Shown piece by piece: positions 24,778 to 36,044 of a DNA stretch of 64,000 bases (within the stretch, counting starts at the first letter, position 1; each line of letters begins with the position of its first letter). The notes under the pieces are model-generated. The model did not search any database. It had not been told where the DNA came from and saw nothing but the letters and a program-made list of their open reading frames with translations. The stretch spans positions 6,014,001 to 6,078,000 of the forward strand of contig NZ_CP042425.1 of the NCBI RefSeq assembly GCF_008254045.1, written 5' to 3'. The position numbers and the translations under genes were made by a program. This stretch comes from Limnoglobus roseus. GTDB lineage: Bacteria > Planctomycetota > Planctomycetia > Gemmatales > Gemmataceae.

Positions 24778-26502
24778 ATGTCGCGGATCCTTGCAGCCCT
24801 CGGATTACTCTTTCTGACCTTGCCCGCCGTTGCGGACGATGTGCCGGACCCGCTCCGCCGACTGCCGAAGGATTGCGGCTTCGTCTTCAAGATCGAGAAC
24901 CCCCGGCAGTTCGTCGAAGGCGTGACGAACCTCGACGCTTATCAGGGCTTGCAGCAGTTCCCGCAGATGAAAGAGTACCTCGACTCCACGCAGGTCCGGC
25001 GGTTTTTCCAAGTTGTGAAGTACCTCGAAACCGAACTCGGTGGCCCGTGGCCGACGCTTCTGGACAAGGTCGCCGGCCGCGGCATCGCCGTCGGCTTGGC
25101 CCTGACCACCGAACCGCAACCCGCTCTCCTCGTCATCGAGGGGACCGACGCGGCGACCGTCGTGAAGGCCCACACGCTCTTTCTGGCGGCCGTTCGGGAG
25201 GAGAACGCCCGTGCGGAATCGAAGCAAGAGGTTCAACAGGTCGAGTTCGAAGGGATCTCTGTGACGCGGGTGGGCAAGGACTTCTACACCGCTCAGCGCG
25301 GGACCGCGGTGTACCTCGCGAACAAGGAGGTCGCGATGAAGGAAGGCCTGAAACTCGCGGCCGGCAAGACCCGCGAGAGCGTGCTGGATCGTGCGTCGCT
25401 AGCGGCCGCCCGGAAACTGGCGGGGCCGCACCCGGCCGCGTGGGGCTGGCTCGACTTCGCCAAGATCAAGCAGTCGCAGCAAGCGAAGGACTTCTTCGAG
25501 ACGACGAAGAAGGACATCTTCCAAACCGTGATCTTCGGCAGCACGGCCGACGCGGCCCGTCGGGCGGACTTCATCACCTTGGTCGTGGACCAATCGCCGA
25601 CCGGCTACGCGGTCAGCGTTCGCCTTCCCGCGAAGCGGGCGGACCTCGACCCGAACATGGCGATCCACGCCCCGATGCACGGCGAGCCCGGATCGCGTCC
25701 GCTCTTGAAGCCGGCCGGGGTGATCTACAGCCAGAGCTTCTACCTGGATCTCGGCTTCCTCTGGAGCGAGCGCAAGCGACTCTTCAACCCGGAGAACCTG
25801 AAGGACCTCGAAAAGGGCGTAGAGGGGCTGAATAAGGTGCTGCCGAACACGACCTTCGGCAAACTTCTGGAAGGATCCGGCCCATACCACCGCATCGTCG
25901 CGGCGAATACCGGCGAGAAGCTCTACAGCGTCGAACCGAGTCAGGCCATCCCGCCGGTCGCTTACGTCGGCTCGATGCGGGGCGAACAGTACGGTGACTC
26001 GATGGACTCTCTGCTCCGAGCGGGCGGGGCGCTGGCGGGCTTCCAGACCGGCTGGAAGATGAGCGAGGAGACGCACGACGGCGTGACGATTGTCACGTTC
26101 CGCTTCCCGGAAAAGGGTGAACCGAAGTTCGACGACGAGGAAAAATTGCGGTTCAACGCAGCCCCGAGCTTCGCCATCGTCGGCGACAATCTGATCGTGG
26201 GTAGCACGCCCGGTATCGTGAAACGGCTGATCCCCGAACTCAAGAAGGAGTCGAAGTCAGCCGGTTCGCCGGTTGTGTGGCGGGCATCGGGATTTGCGAA
26301 CGGGGCGGGCCAACTCATCGCGTCATCGCCCGAGGCGACGGTGACGCAGGCGATTCTGACGCAGGGAATTGGGCTGGCCGAGGCGAAGGAGCAGACGCAG
26401 AAGTTCGCCGGGTGGCTCAAAACCCTCGGCCACGTTGACATCAGCATCGACCACGCGGCCGAGATGTACGAGTTCAAGATGGCCTGGACGTACGGCAAGT
26501 AA
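24778..26502 (+). CDS. secreted protein of unknown function, 574 aa
   Basis: Signal peptide MSRILAALGLLFLTLPAVADD, then a long exported chain with no cysteine-rich or catalytic motif I can name. Alternating strands and helices, such as RLPKDCGFVFKIENPRQFVEG near the start and GVTIVTFRFPEKGEPKFDD followed by SFAIVGDNLIVGSTPGIVKR later, resemble the DUF3352-type proteins that check their own fold (a pattern IVG-DN-LIVGS). That is a loose similarity only. GAGG is nine bases before the ATG. It lies 32 bp after trmJ and 32 bp before the DUF1800 gene, spacing that suggests co-transcription. Confidence 0.65.
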   Translation: MSRILAALGLLFLTLPAVADDVPDPLRRLPKDCGFVFKIENPRQFVEGVTNLDAYQGLQQFPQMKEYLDSTQVRRFFQVVKYLETELGGPWPTLLDKVAGRGIAVGLALTTEPQPALLVIEGTDAATVVKAHTLFLAAVREENARAESKQEVQQVEFEGISVTRVGKDFYTAQRGTAVYLANKEVAMKEGLKLAAGKTRESVLDRASLAAARKLAGPHPAAWGWLDFAKIKQSQQAKDFFETTKKDIFQTVIFGSTADAARRADFITLVVDQSPTGYAVSVRLPAKRADLDPNMAIHAPMHGEPGSRPLLKPAGVIYSQSFYLDLGFLWSERKRLFNPENLKDLEKGVEGLNKVLPNTTFGKLLEGSGPYHRIVAANTGEKLYSVEPSQAIPPVAYVGSMRGEQYGDSMDSLLRAGGALAGFQTGWKMSEETHDGVTIVTFRFPEKGEPKFDDEEKLRFNAAPSFAIVGDNLIVGSTPGIVKRLIPELKKESKSAGSPVVWRASGFANGAGQLIASSPEATVTQAILTQGIGLAEAKEQTQKFAGWLKTLGHVDISIDHAAEMYEFKMAWTYGK

Positions 26503-26534
26503 CGTCGGCCGTGATCCCTTCGAGACTCTCTCTC

Positions 26535-27932
26535 ATGGCGAACGACATCACCACCGCCTGGCAAGCGTACACGCCCACGGCCGACAACCCTTGGGATGCG
26601 AAGAAGGTCGGCCACCTCTATCGGCGGGCGGGCTTCGGGGCGTCATCGGCTGAGTTGGACGCGGGCGTGAAGGACGGCCCCGAGGTGACACTCGACCGCA
26701 TGCTGAACGGCGGGCCGGCCGACGCCGACTTCGAGCAGTCGTCGGAGTTCATGGCTAGCGAGCGCAGTTTACCAGCGGGAACGCCGGCCGTGCAACTCGC
26801 GGCGTGGTGGCTCTACCGGATGCTTCGCACGCCGCACCCGCTCCGTGAGAAGTTGAGCCTTTTCTGGCACAACCACTTCGCCACCAGCATCGTGAAGGTG
26901 CAGAACGCCCGTTACATGCTCGGCCAGTACCGGCTCGTCCACCGGCACGCGCTCGGCAACTTCCGCAACCTGTTGCAAGAGATGACGCTCGACCCGGCCA
27001 TGCTGATTTGGCTGGACGCGAAGGAGAGCAAGAGGGGGAAGCCGAACGAGAACTATGCCCGCGAGTTGATGGAACTCTTCACCCTCGGCATTGGCAACTA
27101 CACCGAGAAGGACATCCGCGAGGCGGCAAAGGCGTTCACCGGGTACGGCATCAAGCAGGGGAAGGCGACGTTCGTCGAGAAGGAACACGACGCCGGTCCG
27201 AAGACGGTCCTTGGCAAGACCGGCGACTTCGCGGCAAAGGACGTGGTCGATATCTGCCTCGCGCAGAAGGCGTGCCCGCGGTTCCTCGTCACGAAGCTGT
27301 ACCACTTCCTGTTCAGCGACGCGGAGACGCCGAAGGCCGAGTTCCTCCAACCGCTCGTGAGGCAGTACGCGGAGAGCGACTTCGATACCGGCAAGCTCGT
27401 CGCGACCATGCTGCGGTCGGATCACTTCTTCTCCGCATCCGTGTACCGTGCGAAGGTGAAATCGCCGGTCGAGTTCGCCGTCGGCATCGTCCGCGTGCTG
27501 GAGGGGAACGTCGGCCCGCTGAGCCTGGCGAACTCCCTCGAAGCACTCGGCCAAGTGCTGTTCGCGCCGCCGTCCGTCAAGGGGTGGGACGGCGGTCCCG
27601 CATGGCTCAACGGCCAGACACTCCTCTTCCGGCAGAACCTCGCCCTTGCGCTGACATCCACCGAAGATGCCCGCTTCGGTCGCCGCTGCGACCCGGCCGC
27701 GGTTCTGTCGAGGTACGACCGCCGAACCGACGAGGCGGCCATCGCCTTCTTCCTCCGCGTCTTCCTGCAAGACGATGTCTCGGCGGAAGCCCGCGAGCAA
27801 CTCGCCGGGTACGCGAACAAGTCGAAGGCGACGAAGTACCCGCCGTTCTGGTCGGCCGACGACGTGACGAAACACCGACTGCGGACGCTCGCCCACTTGA
27901 CCCTGACGCTGCCCGAGTTTCAACTGAACTAA
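26535..27932 (+). CDS. DUF1800 family protein
   Basis: A 465-residue protein of the DUF1800 family, which is found with DUF1501 partners throughout planctomycetes and whose reaction is not established. Family blocks are VGHLYRRAGFGAS near the N-terminus, LREKLSLFWHNHFATS, the NYARELMELFTLGIGNYTEKDIRE segment, and the C-terminal FAPPSVKGWDGGPAWLNGQT. No signal peptide is visible, although the partner has one. Start ATG at 26535 (MANDITTAWQ) is taken over the GTG at 26511. A 30-bp palindrome and 56 bp separate it from the DUF1501 gene. Confidence 0.87.
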   Translation: MANDITTAWQAYTPTADNPWDAKKVGHLYRRAGFGASSAELDAGVKDGPEVTLDRMLNGGPADADFEQSSEFMASERSLPAGTPAVQLAAWWLYRMLRTPHPLREKLSLFWHNHFATSIVKVQNARYMLGQYRLVHRHALGNFRNLLQEMTLDPAMLIWLDAKESKRGKPNENYARELMELFTLGIGNYTEKDIREAAKAFTGYGIKQGKATFVEKEHDAGPKTVLGKTGDFAAKDVVDICLAQKACPRFLVTKLYHFLFSDAETPKAEFLQPLVRQYAESDFDTGKLVATMLRSDHFFSASVYRAKVKSPVEFAVGIVRVLEGNVGPLSLANSLEALGQVLFAPPSVKGWDGGPAWLNGQTLLFRQNLALALTSTEDARFGRRCDPAAVLSRYDRRTDEAAIAFFLRVFLQDDVSAEAREQLAGYANKSKATKYPPFWSADDVTKHRLRTLAHLTLTLPEFQLN

Positions 27933-27940
27933 AAGCCCCG

Positions 27941-27970
27941 AAAGCCCAGGGACGGCCGTCCCTGGGCTTT
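27941..27970. terminator. perfect 30-bp palindrome between DUF1800 and DUF1501 genes
   Basis: AAAGCCCAGGGACGG (27941-27955) followed by its exact reverse complement (27956-27970). It has the same design as 5459-5488 and differs from it only at one base pair of the stem. Here it lies between two co-directional genes, 8 bp after the first stop and 18 bp before the next start, so it may weaken rather than end transcription, or act as an RNA stabiliser. Confidence 0.6.
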
Positions 27971-27988
27971 CGCCCGAGGAGAAACCCG

Positions 27989-29233
27989 ATGGCCACTCGA
28001 CGCGACTTCCTGAAATCGTCCACGCTCCTCGGGTTCGGCGGTTCGGTCCCGGCGTTCCTTGGAACGACGGCTCTTGCCGCTCCCGCTTCGTCGAAGGCCG
28101 GGGCGAAGGATACCATCCTCGTCGTCGTGCAACTCACCGGCGGCAACGACGGGCTGAACACGGTGATCCCGTTCAAGAACGAACTGTACGCGAAGTACCG
28201 GCCGACCATCGCCGTCCCGAAGGACAAGGTCTTCGGCGTCAATGCCGAAGTCGGCCTGCACCCGTCGATGGCCCCGCTCGGGCAACTACTGAATGAGCAG
28301 TCGGCGGCGTGCATCGTGCAGGGCGTTGGCTACCCGAACCCCGACCAGTCGCACTTCCGCTCGATGGACATCTGGCAGGCGGCCAGCACTGACGCGACCC
28401 TCACCGAGGGCTGGCTCGGCAAGGCGATGAAGGCCAAGCCGGTGCCGGCGTTCCACCTCGCGGCCGATAACGAGATCGCGCCGCTGGCCCTGAACGGCGC
28501 TCCCGCCCGGGTTCCCTCCGTGGCGAAACTCGAAGACTTCCAACTGAAGATCGGCGGCGCGAGCGGCAAGGACAAGAGCGACCAGAAGACCGTGATCGAG
28601 GCCGTCACGAAGGGCGAGATGACGACGGAGGGCCAGCCGAAGTTGCTCGACTTCGTCCGCCGCACGGCGATCAACACCTACGAGAGCACCGACCGCCTCC
28701 GCGAGATTGGTAAGAACTACGAGCCGAAGGTGCCGTACCCGGCGAGTGCGTTCGCCAACCGGCTGAAGCTGGCCGCCCAACTGATCGACGCCGGCATTGG
28801 AGCGCGGCTGTTCTACGTCTCGCTCGACGGCTTCGACACGCACGCGGGGCAGGGCGGGGCGGCGGGCAACCACGCGAACCTGCTCGCCACCGTCGCGGGC
28901 GGCATCTCGGCGTTCTACCGCGATCTGTCAGCCCGCGGCCACGGCGACCGCGTGTGCGTGATGACCTTCTCAGAGTTCGGTCGGCGGGCGAAGGAGAACG
29001 GCAGCAACGGCACCGACCACGGCAGTGGCGCGCCGATGTTCCTGGTCGGCGGCAAGGTGAAGGCCGGCGTCGTCGGCGATCACCCGAGCCTGGAGAAACT
29101 CGCCGACGGCAACCTCGTCCACTCGACCGACTTCCGCCAGATCTACGCGGCGGTACTGGAGAAGTGGCTGGGCGTCGATCCGAAGCCGATCCTCGGCGAA
29201 AAGTTCAAGCCGCTCGACGTGTTCAAAGCGTAG
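27989..29233 (+). CDS. DUF1501 family protein, Tat-exported
   Basis: A 414-residue exported protein of the DUF1501 (sulfatase-like fold) family. The N-terminus TRRDFLKSSTLLGFGG is a clear twin-arginine signal, so it is folded before export. Family blocks are ILVVVQLTGGNDGLNTVIPF, GLHPSMAPLGQL, HFRSMDIWQ, YVSLDGFDTHAGQ, VMTFSEFGRRAKENGSNGTDHG and RQIYAAVLEKWLG; His/Asp-rich parts resemble the metal site of the alkaline phosphatase superfamily. A purine-rich CGAGGAGAAA lies before the ATG. It partners the DUF1800 gene upstream. Its last 11 bp overlap the end of the convergent kinase gene. Confidence 0.88.
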   Translation: MATRRDFLKSSTLLGFGGSVPAFLGTTALAAPASSKAGAKDTILVVVQLTGGNDGLNTVIPFKNELYAKYRPTIAVPKDKVFGVNAEVGLHPSMAPLGQLLNEQSAACIVQGVGYPNPDQSHFRSMDIWQAASTDATLTEGWLGKAMKAKPVPAFHLAADNEIAPLALNGAPARVPSVAKLEDFQLKIGGASGKDKSDQKTVIEAVTKGEMTTEGQPKLLDFVRRTAINTYESTDRLREIGKNYEPKVPYPASAFANRLKLAAQLIDAGIGARLFYVSLDGFDTHAGQGGAAGNHANLLATVAGGISAFYRDLSARGHGDRVCVMTFSEFGRRAKENGSNGTDHGSGAPMFLVGGKVKAGVVGDHPSLEKLADGNLVHSTDFRQIYAAVLEKWLGVDPKPILGEKFKPLDVFKA

Positions 29234-30224
29234 CCGTTTCGACCGCCTTCGCGAACGCCTGCCGCAGTTCGCGGCCGTTCTGCGGGCGGTCTTCGGGCTT
29301 CTTCCCCAGCATCCACAAACACAGGTCGCTGACCAGCGGCGAAACCTCCGGGTTCACCTCCCGCGGCGGTGTCGGCACGGCCGTCAGGTGCTGAAGGATC
29401 ATCTGCATCCGGTTACGGCCTTCGAACGGCAATTTGCCGGTGAGCAGTTCGTAAAACGTCACGCCGAGCGAGTAGACGTCCGCCCGCAGGTCCACGTTGC
29501 CCGCATCGCGGGCTTGCTCCGGCGAGATGTACGCCGCCGTGCCGGCCAACTCCGGGGTAGCCGCGCCTTCCAGCAGCTTCAGGATGTCCGACTTCGCAAG
29601 GCCGAAGTCGATCAGCTTCGCGACGCCGTTGGTGCTCACGAGGATGTTGTCCGGCTTGATGTCCCGGTGAACGATCCCCGCCCGCCACACGGCTTCCAAC
29701 CCCTCGATCACCTGCCCCATCAGGTACAGCGTCCAACCCAGGGGGAGTGTCCCCCCGGAGCGGACGAGTTCGCCGAGCGGCCGGCCGTCGACGTACTCCA
29801 ACACGAGGTACGGCCACCGCGGGTCGAAGCCGAAGTCGATGAACCGCACCACCCGGGTGTGATTGACGCGGGCGAGCGCCGCGGCTTCCGCCCGCATCTG
29901 CTTGAGGGCGGCGTCGCGGTCGTACACGTTCCCCCAGTTGACGATCTTCATGGCGACGGGCGTCTCGTTCGCCTCGTCCCAGGCGCGGAAGACGTAGCAC
30001 GACACGCCCTGGCCGAGCAGGTCTTGGAGGCGGTACTGCTGCACGCGGTCGCCGGCCGCGGGGACGGGGTGCGTCGTCGGAAGGGGGGTGTTGCGGCGCG
30101 GGGCGGGGGGGCTGATCGAAGTCGTGTCGGACGTTTGCGCGGAGGCCGTCCCGGTCACGTCGTCGGACGGATCCTTCGGGCGTGCAGGCCGGGGCAGGCC
30201 GATCTTGGGCGGCGTGGGGTTCAT
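29223..30224 (-). CDS. cytoplasmic Hanks-type Ser/Thr protein kinase
   Basis: A 333-residue kinase without a membrane segment. Residues 1-60 are a Pro/Thr/Ser-rich tail; the kinase domain follows with LGQGVSCYVF (Gly loop, 70-79), VAMKIV (Lys93), HRDIKPDN (186-193, catalytic Asp188), IDFGLA (Asp206, metal) and AAYISPEQARD. All residues needed for phosphotransfer are present, although the Gly loop is GQGVSC rather than GxGxxG. The end of the domain is the end of the protein, so no sensor is attached. The start is taken as the ATG at 30224, with AAGGA four bases before it, instead of the TTG at 30242. Stop region overlaps the DUF1501 gene by 11 bp. Confidence 0.9.
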   Translation of the reverse strand: MNPTPPKIGLPRPARPKDPSDDVTGTASAQTSDTTSISPPAPRRNTPLPTTHPVPAAGDRVQQYRLQDLLGQGVSCYVFRAWDEANETPVAMKIVNWGNVYDRDAALKQMRAEAAALARVNHTRVVRFIDFGFDPRWPYLVLEYVDGRPLGELVRSGGTLPLGWTLYLMGQVIEGLEAVWRAGIVHRDIKPDNILVSTNGVAKLIDFGLAKSDILKLLEGAATPELAGTAAYISPEQARDAGNVDLRADVYSLGVTFYELLTGKLPFEGRNRMQMILQHLTAVPTPPREVNPEVSPLVSDLCLWMLGKKPEDRPQNGRELRQAFAKAVETATL

Positions 30225-30274
30225 CTGGTCCTTCACGACCAAACGGGGCGGCAGAGCGTTTCCATCATCTTAAT

Positions 30275-31780
30275 CTAACTGACTTCATAGAGCGGGAAAA
30301 ATTTCGCCTTCAACTGGTCGAGGAACGGCTGCACTCGCAGCGGCGTGCCGGTCACGCGCTCGCACAACGCGCCCGCCCGGTAGTGACGGCCGTGGTGGTG
30401 AATGTTCGCAATCAGCCACTCGCGCAGGCCGCGGAAGTCGCCCTGTCGCATCGCCGCGTCCACGTCCGGCAGTTGGTTGCGGGCGGCGTGCATGAACTGC
30501 GCGGCGAAAAGGTTGCCGAGCGTGTACGTCGGGAAGTAACCGATGCCGCCGAAGCTCCAGTGGATGTCCTGCAAGCACCCCTCGCGGTCGGACGGCGGGG
30601 TCAGGTCGAACATCGCCCGGAACTTCTCGTTCCACGCGGCCGGCAGGTCGGCCACCAGCAGGTCGCCGCTCATCAAGGCCAACTCGATCTCGAACCGCAG
30701 GATGATGTGCAGGTTGTACGTCGCCTCGTCCGCCTCCACGCGGATGAACGACGGCCGCACTTCGTTGATCGTGAAGTGGAAGGCGTCGGCCGACACGTCC
30801 CGCACGCTCGGGAAGGTCTGTTGCAACCGCGGGAAGAAGTGGTCCCAGAACGGCCGACTGCGGCCTACGAGGTTCTCCCACAGCCGCGATTGCGACTCGT
30901 GGATGCCGAGCGAACACGCCTGGGCCGTCGGCTCGCCGTAGCGGTTGGCCGGCAGGTTCTGCTCGTACAGGCCGTGCCCGGCTTCGTGCAGGACGCCGAA
31001 GAACGCCTCGTTGAACGCCTTCGGGTTGTACCGCGTGGTGATCCGGCAGTCGCCGGGGCCGAAGCCGGAACAGAACGGGTGCGTTGTGGTGTCCAACCGC
31101 CCGGTGTGGAAGTCGAAGCCGATGGCCGCCGCCGCCGATTCCGCGAACAGGTGCTGCCGGTCGGTCGGGAAGTCGCGTTGAAGGATTGTGGCGTCCGGTG
31201 TCTTCGTTGCACCGCGAATCTGGCGGATGATGGGCACGAGGCCGGCCGACAGTTCCGCGAATAGGCTTCGGATCTGGCTCGACTTCGCACCCGGTTCGTA
31301 CTCGTCGAGCAGGGCGTCGTAGGGGTGTTCCTGCCAGCCGACGAACGCGGCCTCTTCCCGCTTCAGCGCGACGATCTGTTCCAGAAACGGGGCGAATCGG
31401 GAGAAGTCGCTCTTGGCCCGCGCCTCGATCCAGGCTTCGTTCGCCTGGGCCGTCACGCGGGCGAGTTCTTCCACCAACCGCGGCGGAATCTTCACCGCCC
31501 GGTCGTAGGCGTGCCGCAGTTCGCGGACGTTCGAGGCCTCCACCGAATCCGCCGGCCGTGGTTCGGCTTCGACTTGCCCGAGAAGTTCACCGACCCGCGC
31601 GTCGGTCGCCTGCTTGTGGGCCAACGTCGCAAGGAGGGCCAACTGCTCGCCGCGAAACGCGGCCCCGCCCTTGGGCATGTACGTCTGCTGATCCCAACCG
31701 AGGACCGACGAGCAGGAACCGAGAAGGGCGACCTGCCGCGAGCGGTACATCAGATCGGCGTAAGGGGAGAGTGTGTTCAT
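30275..31780 (-). CDS. carboxypeptidase Taq (M32 family)
   Basis: Zinc metallocarboxypeptidase of 501 residues that removes C-terminal amino acids with broad specificity in the cytoplasm. Length is standard. The active motif HEAGHGLYEQ is near residue 266, preceded by FNEAFFGVLHE; other family blocks are LGWDQQTYMPKGG near the N-terminus, TTTHPFCSGFGPGDCRITTRYN, GIHESQSRLWENLVGRS and DIHWSFGGIGYFPTYTLGN. Two ATGs are in frame (31786 and 31780); AGGA lies seven bases before the second, which is preferred. It lies 50 bp upstream of the kinase gene on the same strand. Confidence 0.93.
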   Translation of the reverse strand: MNTLSPYADLMYRSRQVALLGSCSSVLGWDQQTYMPKGGAAFRGEQLALLATLAHKQATDARVGELLGQVEAEPRPADSVEASNVRELRHAYDRAVKIPPRLVEELARVTAQANEAWIEARAKSDFSRFAPFLEQIVALKREEAAFVGWQEHPYDALLDEYEPGAKSSQIRSLFAELSAGLVPIIRQIRGATKTPDATILQRDFPTDRQHLFAESAAAAIGFDFHTGRLDTTTHPFCSGFGPGDCRITTRYNPKAFNEAFFGVLHEAGHGLYEQNLPANRYGEPTAQACSLGIHESQSRLWENLVGRSRPFWDHFFPRLQQTFPSVRDVSADAFHFTINEVRPSFIRVEADEATYNLHIILRFEIELALMSGDLLVADLPAAWNEKFRAMFDLTPPSDREGCLQDIHWSFGGIGYFPTYTLGNLFAAQFMHAARNQLPDVDAAMRQGDFRGLREWLIANIHHHGRHYRAGALCERVTGTPLRVQPFLDQLKAKFFPLYEVS

Positions 31781-32095
31781 CCCCATATCCTAAGAACGGC
31801 TTCGATCACTGGACGCTGATTGTAGTGGGGGCAAGAAATGTCCGGCACGCACCCGCCCTCACGCCGATCGGTTAACGAGGTGGGTCTAGACATCGCTTGA
31901 GACACGCCGCCCCAGGGTCGATAAGCTGTCTACCACGCCCCGAGTTGCGGTGCGGTGAATCGTACATCATTGGTCCGGTGATGTGATACGGTTCCACCCA
32001 ATCAGCGGTCACTCACCCGCGATTCCATCGACCAACCGAATCAGCCGCCAGGTTACGGTCGGACGCGTCGGACCATCTCACTAAGGATAGCGCAG
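31781..32095. other. intergenic region, no gene seen
   Basis: About 315 bp between the divergent starts of the M32 peptidase and the lipocalin-like gene. I see no tRNA, no convincing reading frame and no strong promoter. The one pattern is an imperfect inverted repeat CATCA-9-TGATG at 31965-31983, which could be an operator. A ribosome site AAGGA (32083-32087) belongs to the downstream gene. Confidence 0.5.
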
Positions 32096-33001
32096 ATGCA
32101 CAAGGTTTGGATGGCGACGATTGCTTTCTTGGCGGTGGTCCTACCTGTCACGGCAGAGGACCCAAAGGTAGAGGCGGACAAGTTGGTTGGTGTGTGGGAG
32201 GTCGTGAAGTCGGGCACGGCCCCGGCCGGTAGCACCATGGAGTTCACCAAAGACGGCAAGTTCAAGTCCAAGTTCAAGGGACAGACGATCAGTTTTGACG
32301 GCAAGTACACGCTCAAGGGGAACAGTCTCACACTCGACCCGCTCGGGTTTTCCGTGCCCGTCAAAGAACTGACGGCCGACAAGCTCGTGGTGGAGGACCT
32401 CGGCGGCAAGACGAACACCGAGTACAAGCGGCAGGGCAAGGCCGGCAAGTCCGACAAGCCTGAGACGAGTACCGCCGCAACCGGTAAGTCTCCACCCGAC
32501 GGGTGGAAGGCGGTCACTCTGGAAGGCGGTCGGGCATTCGTGCCGAAGGCGATCACCTTTCACAACTCGTCGTCCGACGGCCGCACGGTGAACGGCGTCC
32601 GCACGAGTACGTCGTCCGAAACATTTTCGCTGGCCGGCGATGTCGAGTTGACGTTGGCGGTGGTGATCAAGCCGGCGAAGGAGGGCGAGAAGGACGCCAA
32701 GCCGTTTGCCCCGTTCGCGGCGGCCGACAAGAAGGCCGGCGGCACGCCGAGCAAGATCACGGACTTCTCCGGGGACGAGGTGAAGGGGCGGACGTACACG
32801 AACGAGACGAAGGACAAGCTGTACGAGCGCAAAGCCCTGTTCCAGGGGTCGGACGGTCGCATCTTCGTCCTGACCGTTTCGGCGAAGGACAAGGCGAAGA
32901 CGACGAACGCAACGGCCGACACGTTCTTGAAGAGCCTCTCGCTTGACACCGGCAAGGCGAGCGAGTCGAAATCGGCCGAGCCGAAGAAAAAGAAGAAGTG
33001 A
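32096..33001 (+). CDS. secreted lipocalin-like protein, Gemmata paralogous family type (TIGR03066-like)
   Basis: A 301-residue exported protein with signal peptide WMATIAFLAVVLPVTAED. Residues about 25-110 form a short beta domain, KLVGVWEVVKSG then STMEFTKDGKFKSKF and FDGKYTLKGNSLTLD, the pattern of the small secreted domain known as a large paralogous family in Gemmata obscuriglobus (TIGR03066). The second half (DGWKAVTLEGGRAFVPKAI onward) is a different domain of unknown role, and the tail is Lys-rich (KKKKK). AAGGA lies eight bases before the ATG at 32096; another ATG at 32111 is possible. A 13-bp hairpin follows the stop. Confidence 0.75.
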   Translation: MHKVWMATIAFLAVVLPVTAEDPKVEADKLVGVWEVVKSGTAPAGSTMEFTKDGKFKSKFKGQTISFDGKYTLKGNSLTLDPLGFSVPVKELTADKLVVEDLGGKTNTEYKRQGKAGKSDKPETSTAATGKSPPDGWKAVTLEGGRAFVPKAITFHNSSSDGRTVNGVRTSTSSETFSLAGDVELTLAVVIKPAKEGEKDAKPFAPFAAADKKAGGTPSKITDFSGDEVKGRTYTNETKDKLYERKALFQGSDGRIFVLTVSAKDKAKTTNATADTFLKSLSLDTGKASESKSAEPKKKKK

Positions 33002-33016
33002 GATCGTTCGAGTTGT

Positions 33017-33056
33017 CCGTTAGCGAGGACGAGGAGTCATCCCTCCTCGCTAACGG
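33017..33056. terminator. hairpin between convergent genes
   Basis: CCGTTAGCGAGGA (33017-33029) pairs perfectly with TCCTCGCTAACGG (33044-33056) over a 14-base loop. It lies between the convergent stops at 33001 and 33099 and can serve both directions. No T run follows on either strand, so the strength is uncertain. Confidence 0.55.
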
Positions 33057-33098
33057 GCGTGCCGATACCAGCACCCATTTTCGCTTCCCATCGACCTA

Positions 33099-35846
<2,748 letters not shown>

Positions 35847-36044
35847 TCTGAGGTGACAATACCGTTTTCGCGTAAGGTATTCATCTCAAATACGTCGGAA
35901 ATGATGGGCAAAGTTGCCAGGCCCCCCGTTACGGGCTGAATTCGCGCGGCGGAAGTCTTCCACGTGAGTCGGTGAATCCGTTTTCCTCGGCCGCCGTTTC
36001 GGGTAACATGCTTCATACTGTCCGCCTGTCGGAGAACGACCCTC

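Noticed and set aside
31558..31875. A 105-codon plus-strand frame at the start of the M32 gene
   Set aside because: Mostly antisense to the M32 N-terminus, Arg/Pro-rich, no ribosome site.
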